Origin: Ectobius pallidus
Taxonomy: Eukaryota; Arthropoda; Insecta; Blattodea; Ectobiidae
DNA: 64,000 nucleotides
Direction: 5' to 3'
Assembly: GCA_964059195.1 (NCBI GenBank)
Contig: CAXKWD010000006.1
Coordinates: forward strand, 1,914,530-1,978,529
The translations under genes and the position numbers were made by a program. The notes beneath the pieces are model-generated. The model did no database searches, was not told the origin of the DNA, and was given only the letters and a program-made list of their open reading frames with translations. This document shows, one piece after another, positions 1 to 9,888 of the stretch. Every line of letters begins with the position of its first letter. Position 1 is the first letter of the stretch.

Positions 1-643
1 TCCTTACAAAATTCGTAATATTATGCACTTCGCCGTCCGAAATAGTCTTAAAAAAACTATAAACACTGAAAACCATAGCTCTCGCCTGCTTACGCAAAAC
101 TTTGAGGGTATAAATTGTTTCACTACTCTTACTAGTCTTGCTAAGGTGACATTACGGACACTGAATTCTCACAAAAGAACACACACGAAACGCTCTTGAT
201 TGCTAACACATATAAACTGAAACTGCGTTTGTGTTTTATCTGTGGCTGGGTGGAAGTATCTTATTGTGGAAGTGAGAGGGGTCTTGTTGTTGTTTATGTT
301 AACAGATAGACAGAAACTTAATGTACTCCATCGATGGTGTTATTATTTTAGGGTAGAAATAAGAAAGGACCTCTTTGATGTTTGTATTAACATTTGCAGG
401 ATAAGAGCTATCTTCCGAACGGAGCGTCCTACAGACATGATGTTTGGACAGTCGGCTTCCATAAAAATACAGCTTTCTTACGGTGATATCAGAAAATACC
501 TATATGTAATAGATTTTGAGCGCGCAAAGAAATAAGTGAAGTACATCTCTTACCGAGGCAGCACGTTTCGTTAACTGTACAACACCGCAGCAACCTCATT
601 CGATTGTCACTTCGTCACGTGACTCTGCCTGCCCCGCCTCAGG
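1..643. other. No recognisable gene
   Basis: A 97-codon open frame on the plus strand (242-535) has no motif I recognise, and chance frames of this length are expected in 64 kb. The stretch from about 560 to 640 is GC-richer than its surroundings. I see no repeat, tRNA or transposon end here. Confidence 0.5.
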
Positions 644-670
644 TTCAGAGTTGTTCTGTGTTTACTCTAG
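644..670 (-). repeat. 27-bp exact inverted match to hAT leader
   Basis: These 27 bases are the exact reverse complement of 9672-9698, which lies inside the hAT element at 9290-11872, upstream of its transposase. Flanking bases do not match. Chance is unlikely for 27 identical bases, so this is probably a fragment of, or source for, that leader. It could also be a shared short repeat. Confidence 0.6.
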
Positions 671-1961
671 TTGTATCATAATATTGCATTTTAATCTATA
701 GTAGTGGAATTCAAATAGCCTAAATACTTTATTAACTTTTATGCAACGCCATAAACACTTATTACAGTGATATATTCACGTAACTTCACTACTCTAAAGC
801 TGGGAAGTACAACCTTTTCAATTCAAATCAACACACCAAAACAAATAACATTTACTTTATAGCACTCACACTACAGAACTGCATCTTACATACACATAGA
901 CTTATATTAAATCTAGTCGTGATTCATTGTGAAGTGGAACAGTAGCAGAAGTGAATGCTTTTCCGATATGTGTAATATTTTCTAGTTGAAAGTAGTGGAC
1001 TTCACACTGAAGCTGAGTTTCAATTCTCGACGAACTCGTGTTTCTCCCGTGTATTTAGGACAATTATGATTTTGCACGGTGGACTTTGTCCAAAATATAC
1101 ATTCTGAAAGTTCTCCCAAACCCCTTTGAACTGCATGTAATGTATTTATGGTATGGTTAATGTATTATTCAATAACATGTGAACTGAGCTGATAGAAAAT
1201 TTTTAAATTAACCAGTACTGCCTCGCCTCGCGGCAACAGTTAGTTTTTAATTTCATTCATTATTATATTAATAATATTTTCGGCTTCTCATAAGATTTTT
1301 GAATTTTTTGTTAAAATATTCTTAATTATGCTCCATTTTCTATATATTACGTCTTTAAGTTTAGTATATCTTAACCAATAGCCTAAAGTATAATGTAGCA
1401 TTATGTTTATTACACTCTTGTTCTATTTTTTAGTCTTAATAATCTAAATTAAATAATAATCTCTGTTCTCTGTATTTTATTGTGATAGTGATTAATATTT
1501 CCTTCCCTTTCTAGTATATATAAGGTCTACCTGGTTAATATTCCCACCCTGATCTCGATGTAGTGCGTGAAGACAAGGGGCACAGTATCTTGCTGCAAAA
1601 GTGATGGTGGATTACCTTAAGTGGGTTCATACGAGCATATCATCTGAGCAATTTAACAGGCGAATGCTATGTCTCTTTGCTTTGAAGTACATCGAAACTG
1701 CATTACGTGTCAAGTATGGGACGTCATGGATCATATCCCTTCCACAGATGTGTTAGCAGCCCCCGAGCCCTCAGATATGCTAATACACTTAAGCTAAATA
1801 ACCAACTCGAGTTCATTCCAGTGTAAATGCACGTTTGAGAAGTAATTGGTTATGAAACTATTATAAGATTATTCTTACAACCGGATATTATAGACAGCTT
1901 ATTCTTTGTAGCTAAACTAAAACTAAAAAAAACTAAACTCCTTAGCTCTGCATCCATGAAA
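671..1961. other. AT-rich DNA without recognised features
   Basis: AT-rich sequence with many stops in all frames. I found no transposase, reverse transcriptase or SINE motif and no clear terminal repeats. Confidence 0.5.
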
Positions 1962-2225
1962 AATCCTATCCGACCGCTGCGTCATCGGTCATAGGCAGGA
2001 TTTGGGGGAATGTGGTCACCATGACGACACCCAAGGCCGGTACTAATGGTTTTCGTGACCGGAGCCGTTACTTCTTAATCAAGTAGCCTTTCAGTCTAAA
2101 TAACGAGGCTGAGTTCACCCCGTTCTAGACTTTGTACATCACAAAATTCTAGAAGGTACCGGGGATCTAATCTGGGCCTGCAGAATCGTAGCCGGTGACC
2201 TAACCACAAGACCACACAGGTGGTC
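1962..2225 (-). mobile_element. tRNA-derived SINE, family S2
   Basis: Read on the minus strand, the head (about 2225-2155) has an A-box-like TGGTCTTGTGGTTAGG and a decayed B-box-like AGATTAGATCCCCGG, the layout of a tRNA-derived pol III promoter. The head and the body, with a TCTAGAAC block followed by ACTCAGCCTCGT, align by eye with the SINE at 37358-37603, so the two are one family. This copy is older: its B box has lost the canonical GGTTCGA core. I could not read a target-site duplication. A minus-strand open frame at 2096-2320 is a by-product of this repeat and not a gene. Confidence 0.7.
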
Positions 2226-3039
2226 TTTGTAGGTAATCGCCTAGAGGTAAAGAAAACAGGATAAAGTTTCATATCTAAACAAAATGACTTGGACGTACGT
2301 GGGCATTTTTTTGAACGCAAGAGAATACATGCTTATTAAAATATGTTGACCCTCAAAATTGGATAGTTATTTTGTTCAAACAGCAGTAACCTAAGATATT
2401 TCAGAATCTTAATACTTAGACCTACTAAGTTTTGTGTGAAAATTTTGCACTAAGTAGTATCAATAATACATTTTCATAAGTCTTGGGAAAACAAAAGTAA
2501 GTTATAATCGATTAAACAAAAATACAGATTTGTTATCAACTTTACAAGTTTCAGAACACTTGTTTTGCTATCGTACTTGGATGTATTGGATAGATATAAA
2601 TAAAACGCGGGACATAACGTACAGACGCAATCACTACTCCAGATTTAGCAATATAACGATTTGAAAATTGTTATCAACAATGTTACTAACAATAATATCC
2701 ATTACGATCCAGATTTTCATTACAACACTGGTGCGGTATCGATTACACCGTCTGCATGATTCTTCATTATGATTCTGAACATTTATTTAATATTGTTTTC
2801 AACGTTGGGGGATTATTTCAGCAAAAGTCATCCACATAACTATTGCCGGTATTGTAACAGGAGTAAAATAGAAAGTAGTAACAAACGAAACAGTACACAG
2901 ATGCACAAATAGTTTGAATTATTTTTAACCCATCTACTACGTTTTCTGTATTCTATGCATGCTTTTTCAATATTCATTAAATATCAGAGGAACGTCCCGA
3001 ATTAATACCATATATCATTTTTACGTTAGCAACACCGAT
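2226..3039. other. AT-rich DNA without recognised features
   Basis: No coding or repeat family recognised. Confidence 0.45.
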
Positions 3040-3175
3040 AGACAGGGTTGTAAAAAAGCCGGCTAAAATTGAAAAAGACCTGACCAGCGGTTTTTTTCAA
3101 TTTTAGCCGGTTAAAATCATGATTTTAGCCGGCTAAAATCAAATTTAGCTGGCTAAAATCAATTTTTCCTGGTTG
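3040..3175. repeat. Palindromic AGCCGGCTAAAATC cluster
   Basis: About five copies of a GCCGGCTAAAAT-like motif occur in both orientations. They form a hairpin (about 3055-3112) followed by a near-perfect palindrome centred at about 3121. The cluster starts right after CAGGGTTGTAAAAAAGCC, which resembles a hAT terminus. Subterminal inverted motifs of this kind are common transposase-binding regions in hAT elements, so I read it as the left end of the decayed hAT whose C-terminal coding remnant ends at 3985. Confidence 0.55.
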
Positions 3176-3781
3176 GGGAGGTGGGAGCGGGTTGAAATTT
3201 TGAAAAAATTATATTTAGGGCCCTATGGGGTTTAGAGGGAAACTTAGTATGCATAAATTAGACACCAATGATTCAGTGGTTGTGGGGGTGAGGGTGGAAA
3301 TTAAAAATTTTTAAAACCATGTTTGTGGGGTATCGTTGAAAAGCTCTTGATGAGTAATCTCTAAATCAACAACTAGTTTCTCAATAGCGCTCATATAAGG
3401 AGAGATTTGAATTTTTGAAAGTCAAAAACACTTTAAAATATACCTCAGCCAATAGGCATCCCGAAATGAATTCATGAGGACCAACTGAGGCTAAAATTAC
3501 CAATGAAATAAAGTTTGAAATATTAAAACTAATAGTTAAATATCTTTAGAACAATAGCCTAATCCTTGGCCAAATTAAAAATGAAATAATAAAAGATATC
3601 AATTAATACATAATTAACAACTCTCTTTTTATAAAAAAATATTTCCGTTTTTATTCTACACTTACCCCAATAAATTCATAAAAAGCACTATGAAATCTAC
3701 CTCAGCCTGTGCCCTGTAGGCCTACCTAAAAGGATTTTTTATACTTATTTCTCCATCAATTACACAAACCTGAAGCGTAAT
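3176..3781. other. Probable interior of decayed hAT
   Basis: AT-rich sequence between the palindromic end and the hAT C-terminal remnant. I could not translate a transposase core from it, so it is either strongly decayed or a non-coding interior. Confidence 0.35.
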
Positions 3782-3985
3782 CACCTATCGCTGGAATTTT
3801 GTCAAGCCATAGAATCTTTACATCGTATGCCAGCCAGTTCTGCATCAATCGAAAGAGTATTTTCTTCATTTGGGTTAATGCAAACAAAATTGAGAAACAG
3901 ACTAGGCAATGAAAAAGCCCAGAAGCTTGTATACATCAACAGGCAGAATAAAGCAAATATGAAAGAGTCTTATGATGAATGGTGA
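3782..3985 (+). pseudogene. hAT transposase C-terminal dimerisation remnant
   Basis: This 67-codon open stretch ends at a TGA. It reads like the C-terminal dimerisation region of hAT transposases: PASSASIERVFSSFG, followed by KLRNRLGNEKAQKL. The glutamate in SIERVFS corresponds to the last catalytic acidic residue of the family. There is no start codon and no recognisable N-terminal two thirds, so this is a remnant. It stops four bases before the next TIR element, so the right end of its own transposon may lie beyond that insertion or be lost. The family assignment is firm from the motif. The link to the palindromic end at 3040 is inferred. Confidence 0.75.
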
Positions 3986-4163
3986 ATTTACCATATTTAC
4001 TTGAATATAACGTGCCCTATTTTTGTCCATTTGTAGATTTCAATACTGAGGTGCGCGTTAAATTCTAGTACAAATCCGTTTCGTAGTTCGGAGGTAATAT
4101 TGATCTACATAACAAGGCACTGCTATAATTCTCGACTTCGTTCATTTTATCGTTAGCCTACAC

Positions 4164-5291
4164 CAGGGGAAGACAGAAGCTTGCTCTGTGACGTCACTGC
4201 TTGCTGCTCTGACTGCACGCGTTATATCTCTGCGAGGAGCATGTGAAATGTAGGCATCAGTGAACAGGGGGGAAGAGAGGGGCATTAGTATTGCGGGCAG
4301 CGGGAATTTAGGGGGTTAGAACTTACGTAATACGTGTTTCCGAGTTAATGAAACATCAACCGATTTTTTTGATAGTTTATCGGTTAATTACAGCGCAGCA
4401 GTTTAACATATTATAAATAATTCTATTTTTCTATTCTGTGAGAACAATTGCCTTTCCACAAAATCTATGCTCTTTGACAAAAATAGACAATAGGCTACTA
4501 TCATTTGAATTAACATAATTCACTACAGTAAAAATGATAAAGAAAATGAACTGAATTAATTACCATACAAGCTCGTCTGCACCTTAGATGATACAAGATT
4601 ACAGTAACAATTTTCTGACTTTCCTGTCTCTTTTTCTTTAACAAGTTTATCAATGTTGGGACGTAATGTTTGAGCAATATTTAATCGAAGACTACATTTA
4701 GGTTGTGATTTAACAATGTACTTCTTGATTTGAGCTTTGCACATTTCATTAGTGAAAAAAATTGTTCGGCCACATATGTCGATCCAAAATTACATAATAT
4801 TCGTGCGGCAAGTCTCGGGAATCTGGTTTCAGAGAAATTTCTGTAAAAGTTACCCAAGACCACTTTACGTTCGTATTTGTCCTTTAACAGATCGTCGCAT
4901 TGTAAGTTTAGCAGTTCCAACTGATACCGGCAAGGAACGTCTTTGACATTAACTGAATATGGGGTAGCAAAAAGTTTAAACATTGGAGAAAGGTTTTCCA
5001 CATCCTGAAACCTCAATTCGAACTGAAGAAGAATGTTTTGCAGAACTAACACATGTTCTGCAGAGAGAACACTATCAGGATCGCGTACTTGCAATAACTT
5101 TGAAAAATGCTCCGTATTTCCAATCAGAAGTTGTTCTACCCACAGAGCTAAAGTGAATAGGTCCTCTAGTACCTAGCCCCAGCGTACTCTAAACACCCCT
5201 ACTACCGTGCGCTCTTGCTGACGTCACACACAAGGGATCCGCATGCTCTTGCTCCACAAACGTCATCACAAAACGTAGTTGACTTCCCCTG
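4164..5291 (-). mobile_element. hAT transposon with 8-bp TSD gcctacac
   Basis: The termini are CAGGGGAAG and its complement CTTCCCCTG, flanked by identical 8-bp copies of gcctacac (4156-4163 and 5292-5299). An 8-bp duplication is the hAT hallmark. The element is only 1128 bp and codes for the C-terminal end of a transposase on the minus strand, so it is an internally deleted copy. GC-rich subterminal regions at both ends contain TGACGTCAC. A second, decayed copy lies at 29003-29375. Confidence 0.9.
4681..5172 (-). pseudogene. hAT transposase C-terminal fragment (GTF2IRD2-like)
   Basis: This open minus-strand stretch of about 163 codons starts just after a stop near 5173. It contains LEDLFTLALWVEQLLIGN upstream and, near its end, RFPRLAARILCNFGSTYVAE followed by FFSLMKCAKLKSRSTLLNH. 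The layout matches the C-terminal end of hAT transposases related to vertebrate GTF2IRD2 and ZBED-type proteins, including the terminal acidic residue in VAEQFFS. No ATG opens the frame and the N-terminal zinc finger and first two catalytic aspartates are absent. It must have been mobilised by an intact relative, if at all. The frame is lost after about 4681. Confidence 0.75.
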
Positions 5292-5773
5292 GCCTACACC
5301 ATATGAAATTTAATTTCTGAAACATAATGAAAAAATAGTTTTTGTCAGTTCTATACTGCAAATGTGGAATATTGTGCATTGTCGATTTTAAACTCATTTA
5401 AGAGTGGTATCAGCTTTTATTGTGAAACATGCATTTAACATTTTGTTTGTCCATTTAGCAATAAAAATAAGCACCTCCGAGGATTCCAGTGATGAACACA
5501 TTAGTGAATATTGATGATCCATGCCTATAGGTCTACTTGTAGGCCTAAAACTGGCAGTTAACTGTAAATGTTTATGTGTTGGTTCATTATTCTATAAATA
5601 CTAAGACAAAATTCCAAATAAAATATCCTATTGATGCGCATTACATTCGCTAACAAACTCTTTTTTTATGATTTTAAGTTTCAAAATCAGGGTGCGCATT
5701 AAATTCGAGGGTGCATTATATTGGAGTAAATACGGTAATTAACTATTGCTGGGAATTACACAGTGAAGTGGTA

Positions 5774-6343
5774 CAGTGAGTCCCACGCAAGAGTTGGCCA
5801 ATGACGTGGGATTCTGCGAAGCGGCGGGCACAGCTCCAACTCCCGAGCGATCGGGTGAAATATCTACGCAAATAAAGCCGCGATTGGTGTAATGATTCAG
5901 GTTCTCATATTTACAGTTAAAATTAGCCTACAATGAAAATAATCACATACCTCATCGCAAGAGCTGCTGGAAATATTCTTCTCTTGCATCCACAAAATAC
6001 TGGCACCTTTTCAGGAAATTTTCTTTCACACGCATAATTTCAGCTTCCGAGACAGAGTTAATTTCTCTTGTGATATTGTTTTTAAGTTCTTCTAACAGCA
6101 TATGACTATTATTTATGGGGAAACTTCAACAAGAAAAATTAACTCTATTTCGGAAGCTGAACTTAATGCGCGTAAACAAAATTTCCTAAAATGGTGCCAG
6201 TATTGTGTGGATGCAAGAGCAGAACATTTTTAACATCTCTTGTGATGAGGTACGTGGTTATTTTCATTGTAATTTTAACTGTAAATGTGAGAACCTGAAT
6301 CATTACACTGATCGCGGCTTTATTTGCTGTGCCCGCCGCGACT
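5774..6343. mobile_element. Foldback Tc1/mariner derivative, right end lost
   Basis: The left end CAGTGAGTCCCACGCAAGAG follows a TA (5772-5773) and matches the left end of the element at 18086. The left arm (about 5774-6100) and the right arm (6113-6343) are inverted copies of one sequence around a short centre. Both arms carry the C-terminal end of a transposase, read outward to inward (for example NSVSEAEIMRVKENFLK on the minus strand). The right arm stops within a GTGCCCGCCGCG block and lacks the outer terminus, so this copy is truncated and has no second TA. Confidence 0.75.
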
Positions 6344-6731
6344 ATGATGAATAGATCGGTTTAATAAAAGAAGCAGGTATTATTACAACAGTTAAAACAA
6401 TCATTACCTGTTTTGGTGCAAGAACCATACAGTTGGAAGCAATTACACGCTAGATACGAGCGAAATAGCGAAATAGATATACGAAATTGGATTTGGTGCA
6501 ATTAAAATGAAGCTTCAACAGCCACTTAGTGAAAAGTGGTTTTGTGGAATTATAATCTGGTGAGTTGGTGCGCAGTGCTGAAGGTATCACATCAGAAAGT
6601 GATTAGGCCTGGTATTTTCAGCTAACAACTCAATACGAATTTTTAAATGATCTTTTGTTTAATTAATTCTTTTCATTTTTGTCAGTATCTCAATGGTATC
6701 CATTAATTTACAGATTTTCGTTATACTTTTA
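6344..6731. other. No recognisable feature
   Basis: AT-rich spacer between the foldback element and the dispersed repeat. No coding motif seen. Confidence 0.45.
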
Positions 6732-7195
6732 TGGTATCGAACACGGAACAATCTTGAAGCATGGAGAGCAGCAAATCAAACTGCATAATAAAGCCTGTAT
6801 TTGAAATATAAATCAATTATGTTCATGTTAATTTCAATACCTTACTAAATTGAGTTCATTTCGTGATTTCAAGTCCGTTGTCTTGAAGTTTAAACGGCAA
6901 AGAAAAGCTTCGGCTCCCCCTGACGCCTACAGATGCCATCTATCACAAAAGATGAGAACGACGAGAACTTATTAACATCTGATTGCCGAGGTCAGCCGTC
7001 TCCGTTTGTTTGATGAATGTAAATTCTCAAAACTTAAGCATTTAATTATGGGGGAACAAAAATAGGCATATGCAACGTTCCTATAATGGTAATTAATACA
7101 CTTGTATTAAAATGATTAAAATCGCCTTGCTTGTTTCATAAACAAACTCGTGTCTTAATAAATGCTATTATAGGCTCGTTCCATAGTATGTAATC
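6732..7195 (+). repeat. Unclassified dispersed repeat R, copy 1
   Basis: About 460 bp aligns by eye, in the same orientation, with 19898-20303. Shared blocks include TCGAACACGGAACRATCTTG, CAATTATGTTYRTGTTAATT, a GCCATCT region and CCTATAATGGTAATTAA. The copies are diverged with several indels. I see no terminal repeats, poly-A or pol III boxes, so the class is unknown. Both copies lie 1-2 kb downstream of a foldback Tc1 element in the same order. Confidence 0.65.
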
Positions 7196-7654
7196 CTACT
7201 ATGATGCTGGCTATTAAGGTACAAATTCTTAAAATTCTGGAAATATATTTCAGTTTGTTGTGTAATTTTTTAACAGTAACACCTTAACTCTTTAGGACTA
7301 GCCCACCTAGGGAGTCAAACTAGAGGGCTTTTCCCTGCAACAGCAGGAGGCCATGGCCCTTAAGGGATTCTGAAGGCTAAAATTCAAATTCAAATTAATG
7401 TATTTTTTATGCAAGAAGCCGCTAACACCAAATTGATTGCTTCTCAAAGGATAAAAATATAAGATTTAACAATTTCGCTATAAAATCCAGCTATACGATT
7501 TAAACAATTACAATTTAAGAACACTTACTTTCGCTTCCTATTTTTAAAATATACATAGCCTATTTTACAATGAATACAACCAACAAAATTCTAATCCAGA
7601 GAATAGTTTGCTAATGGTTTAGAAAATGTGTGTAGCAGATATGATGCACATATA
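7196..7654. other. No recognisable feature
   Basis: AT-rich sequence. A GC-richer patch at about 7300-7375 resembles no SINE I could place. Confidence 0.4.
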
Positions 7655-7714
7655 TGTAATCGCAGTTTAGAAGATAAGTATATACATTTGAGTCTGTCAA
7701 TGTTACAGAAAGCT
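7655..7714 (+). repeat. 60-bp tandem duplication, unit 1
   Basis: Unit 1 of a two-unit head-to-tail duplication starting with TGTAATCGCAGTTTAGAAG. The second unit begins immediately. Confidence 0.85.
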
Positions 7715-7774
7715 TGCAATCGCAGTTTAGAAGTTACTTATATAAATTTGAGTCTGTCAATATTACAAAAAGCT
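7715..7774 (+). repeat. 60-bp tandem duplication, unit 2
   Basis: Unit 2, starting with TGCAATCGCAGTTTAGAAG and ending in the same AAAGCT. It differs from unit 1 at a handful of positions. A third, partial echo of the start follows at about 7790. Confidence 0.85.
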
Positions 7775-8822
7775 TAAGTTACAGAAAACTGCAATCAAAA
7801 TCTAGCTTGCATTTCAGGAATTTTGCTTCGAGACTTCCGTAAGATTTCACGTCTAAGCTGTTACTCTTTAGGTCCTCATATTTCACTTTTGGTTTATGCA
7901 TACTTGTTTCTTTATTTCCGCATCTCAATAAACCATATTCAGTTGTAAGTAAATCAGTAATTTACGGGCAGCGAACTTTCACTAGCAGCACTGCATAAAA
8001 GGGACGCGGAGTCTTTAATATGGACGTCTCAATATCCATTAAGGGCCAAAATATGCATACATTTTTATTCTATGCATTCTAAAAACATCAGATAATATTA
8101 TAACTTAACCCTTAATTCTCTTTGTGACGAATCAATAACATATACCATGAGGTGCGCAGTCCGTGAAACTCTGTTTAAACTACGAAATAAAGGCCTATTC
8201 GTTTTTAAAATTATAAATACTATTAATGTAAAATACCATAAATTTCTATATTAACCAATCCCTCTGATAATTTTCAAGAAATTGGACAAAAATGTCGGAC
8301 ATAGCTGCTGCTGGTTCAACCGCCACTCGTTCAGGTACTCGTATATGTTGACGGTCATCGATAGGGATGTTCCAGAGAGGGATGTTGAATCATTTTGAGC
8401 TCATGACATACGGAAAAATGTATCTTCCTATCCCATCTGTTGCCCTAATAGAAGGCATGTCCTCGTGTTTTTACTGATATCATTGATATGTTCTCGCAAA
8501 CACATTTTGTACTGTAATGAAAATAACTGGCGTATTACACGATGTCCGGTCTTGGAAAATTTCAACAGGTACCAACATAAAACCAGGATGGCAGGAATGC
8601 AACTGGCATTTAGGCATTTTTGGATTTGTGGTTTTAGGGGATGGTGGGATCTGAGCAACTTTACACTTGAAACGGCTTTTCTAGAGCAAGTTAGAAATAT
8701 TCTCGCAGGTCCGTGAGACCACACCTCATGAGTTGAGGGCTAAGCCTTTTTCTTAAAAATCAAATTTTGATCACTTTCCAGCAATACATATTGTCTTCTT
8801 CCTTCAAACAGTAGCACAGTCC
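7775..8822. other. No recognisable gene
   Basis: Overlapping frames of 98 codons (minus, 8428-8724) and 83 codons (plus, 8465-8716) have no motif I can name. Their antisense overlap suggests chance or an old repeat. Confidence 0.4.
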
Positions 8823-8985
8823 TTAGTCAAAATAATCCCCGTACTTTTCAATACAGTTGTTCTAGCGATCCACTAAAATCAGGTCGGTCGAGGAAAAAAA
8901 AAACTGAAACTGAGCAGCAAGTCTTCTAGGCACTGCTTCCTTAATTTCTTCGTCTGCCTTTCTAAATTTCCCAGTCCCTCCATTG
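8823..8985 (-). pseudogene. Mariner-type transposase C-terminal remnant
   Basis: On the minus strand one frame reads RKADEEIKEAVPRRLAAQF and, after a frame change, another reads VDR, a stop, then NNCIEKYGDYFD and a stop. This order (acidic DEE-K-AV helix, then a tryptophan-asparagine-x-CI-x-x-x-G-x-YF end) is how mariner-family transposases finish. The tryptophan codon appears mutated to TAG. At least one frameshift and one stop separate the pieces, and nothing upstream with the DD34D core is recognisable. Terminal repeats were not found. Family level is moderately secure. Subfamily is not determined. Confidence 0.55.
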
Positions 8986-9281
8986 CACTTAATGCTTATT
9001 TAGTGTAGACTATATCCCATCCCAAATAAAAATCGCTAAATTATTAATCTCTTCAAAAAGGTGTTCTGAAGCTGCTATGGGTACCAACTTTGCTTTTTCA
9101 ATCATTTTGGCATTCGATACATTGATTACTTATTCGCAGGCACAAGTTGTATAATCTTAACTCAACTGCATGGAATTAAATATTAACGTCTATATATATA
9201 TAAAAAAAAAAAAAGGAAGCAAAGACTGGTCAAGTTTAAATTGTAAAATCCAACTAGATAATAAGGTTATATTCAATGTTT
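8986..9281. other. Low-complexity spacer
   Basis: Contains a short TA run and a poly-A run (about 9190-9215) just upstream of the hAT element. Confidence 0.5.
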
Positions 9282-9888
9282 GTAATAATTAGGGCTCGGA
9301 CTTTTAGGTAAATACATATTTTTTTTGCTATTACTTATGATTTCTGGACTTTGTCAAAGTTCCGGTTGGCACCTATGGATTCAAAATACTGAGTTGCATA
9401 TCACATAAAAAAAAAAATATTTTCTATATTTTTTATTTGAATAAATATTTTTGGTGACTTAATTTTTTTTACATATTTTACCATATATCATGTTTAAAAA
9501 TGAATATTTTGACTGTTTTTTTTTTAAATTGCGCCATATTTTCAATGCGTTGCGTTGTTATGTTGAGTCAGACAATAAATAACGCACTGGTCGCAGAAGT
9601 GATATCACTTTTCAGCTGCAGCTGCATCATGAGCAGTGCACTGGGAAATGTCACGCATTCATACAGCTCGCCTAGAGTAAACACAGAACAACTCTGAATA
9701 GTGTTTATAGTATAGATGACTCACATGTAGTATTTTACAGACGTTTCCATTTCTATAGATAACGAAATCTCGGGGTGTGAGGCATGCAGTGCAGTTTATC
9801 TTCTGTCGCAAGTGAGTTACCAGTTCTCCAGTTCCTTCCCTTCAGACAATTAAGGTAGCTGTGTTAAGTTGTGGTTAGGATAAGAACA

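Larger units (their letters stand above)
3989..5737. mobile_element. TIR transposon hosting a nested hAT
   Basis: The ends are inverted: the left reads TACCATATTTACTTGAATAT and the reverse complement of the right reads TACCGTATTTACTCCAATAT, differing at about three positions, and the similarity continues further inward. A block like GGTGCGCRTTAAATTC is repeated near both ends in direct orientation. The longest direct flank is TA, so a Tc1/pogo-type duplication is possible but unproven. About 1.13 kb of the interior is the younger hAT at 4164-5291. The remaining 600 bp carries no transposase I recognise, so this is probably a non-autonomous element. Confidence 0.65.

Noticed and set aside
242..535. 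97-codon open frame
   Set aside because: No recognisable motif, no homology I can recall, and length is within chance for 64 kb.
8428..8724. 98-codon minus-strand frame as a gene
   Set aside because: No family motif and an overlapping antisense frame of similar length.
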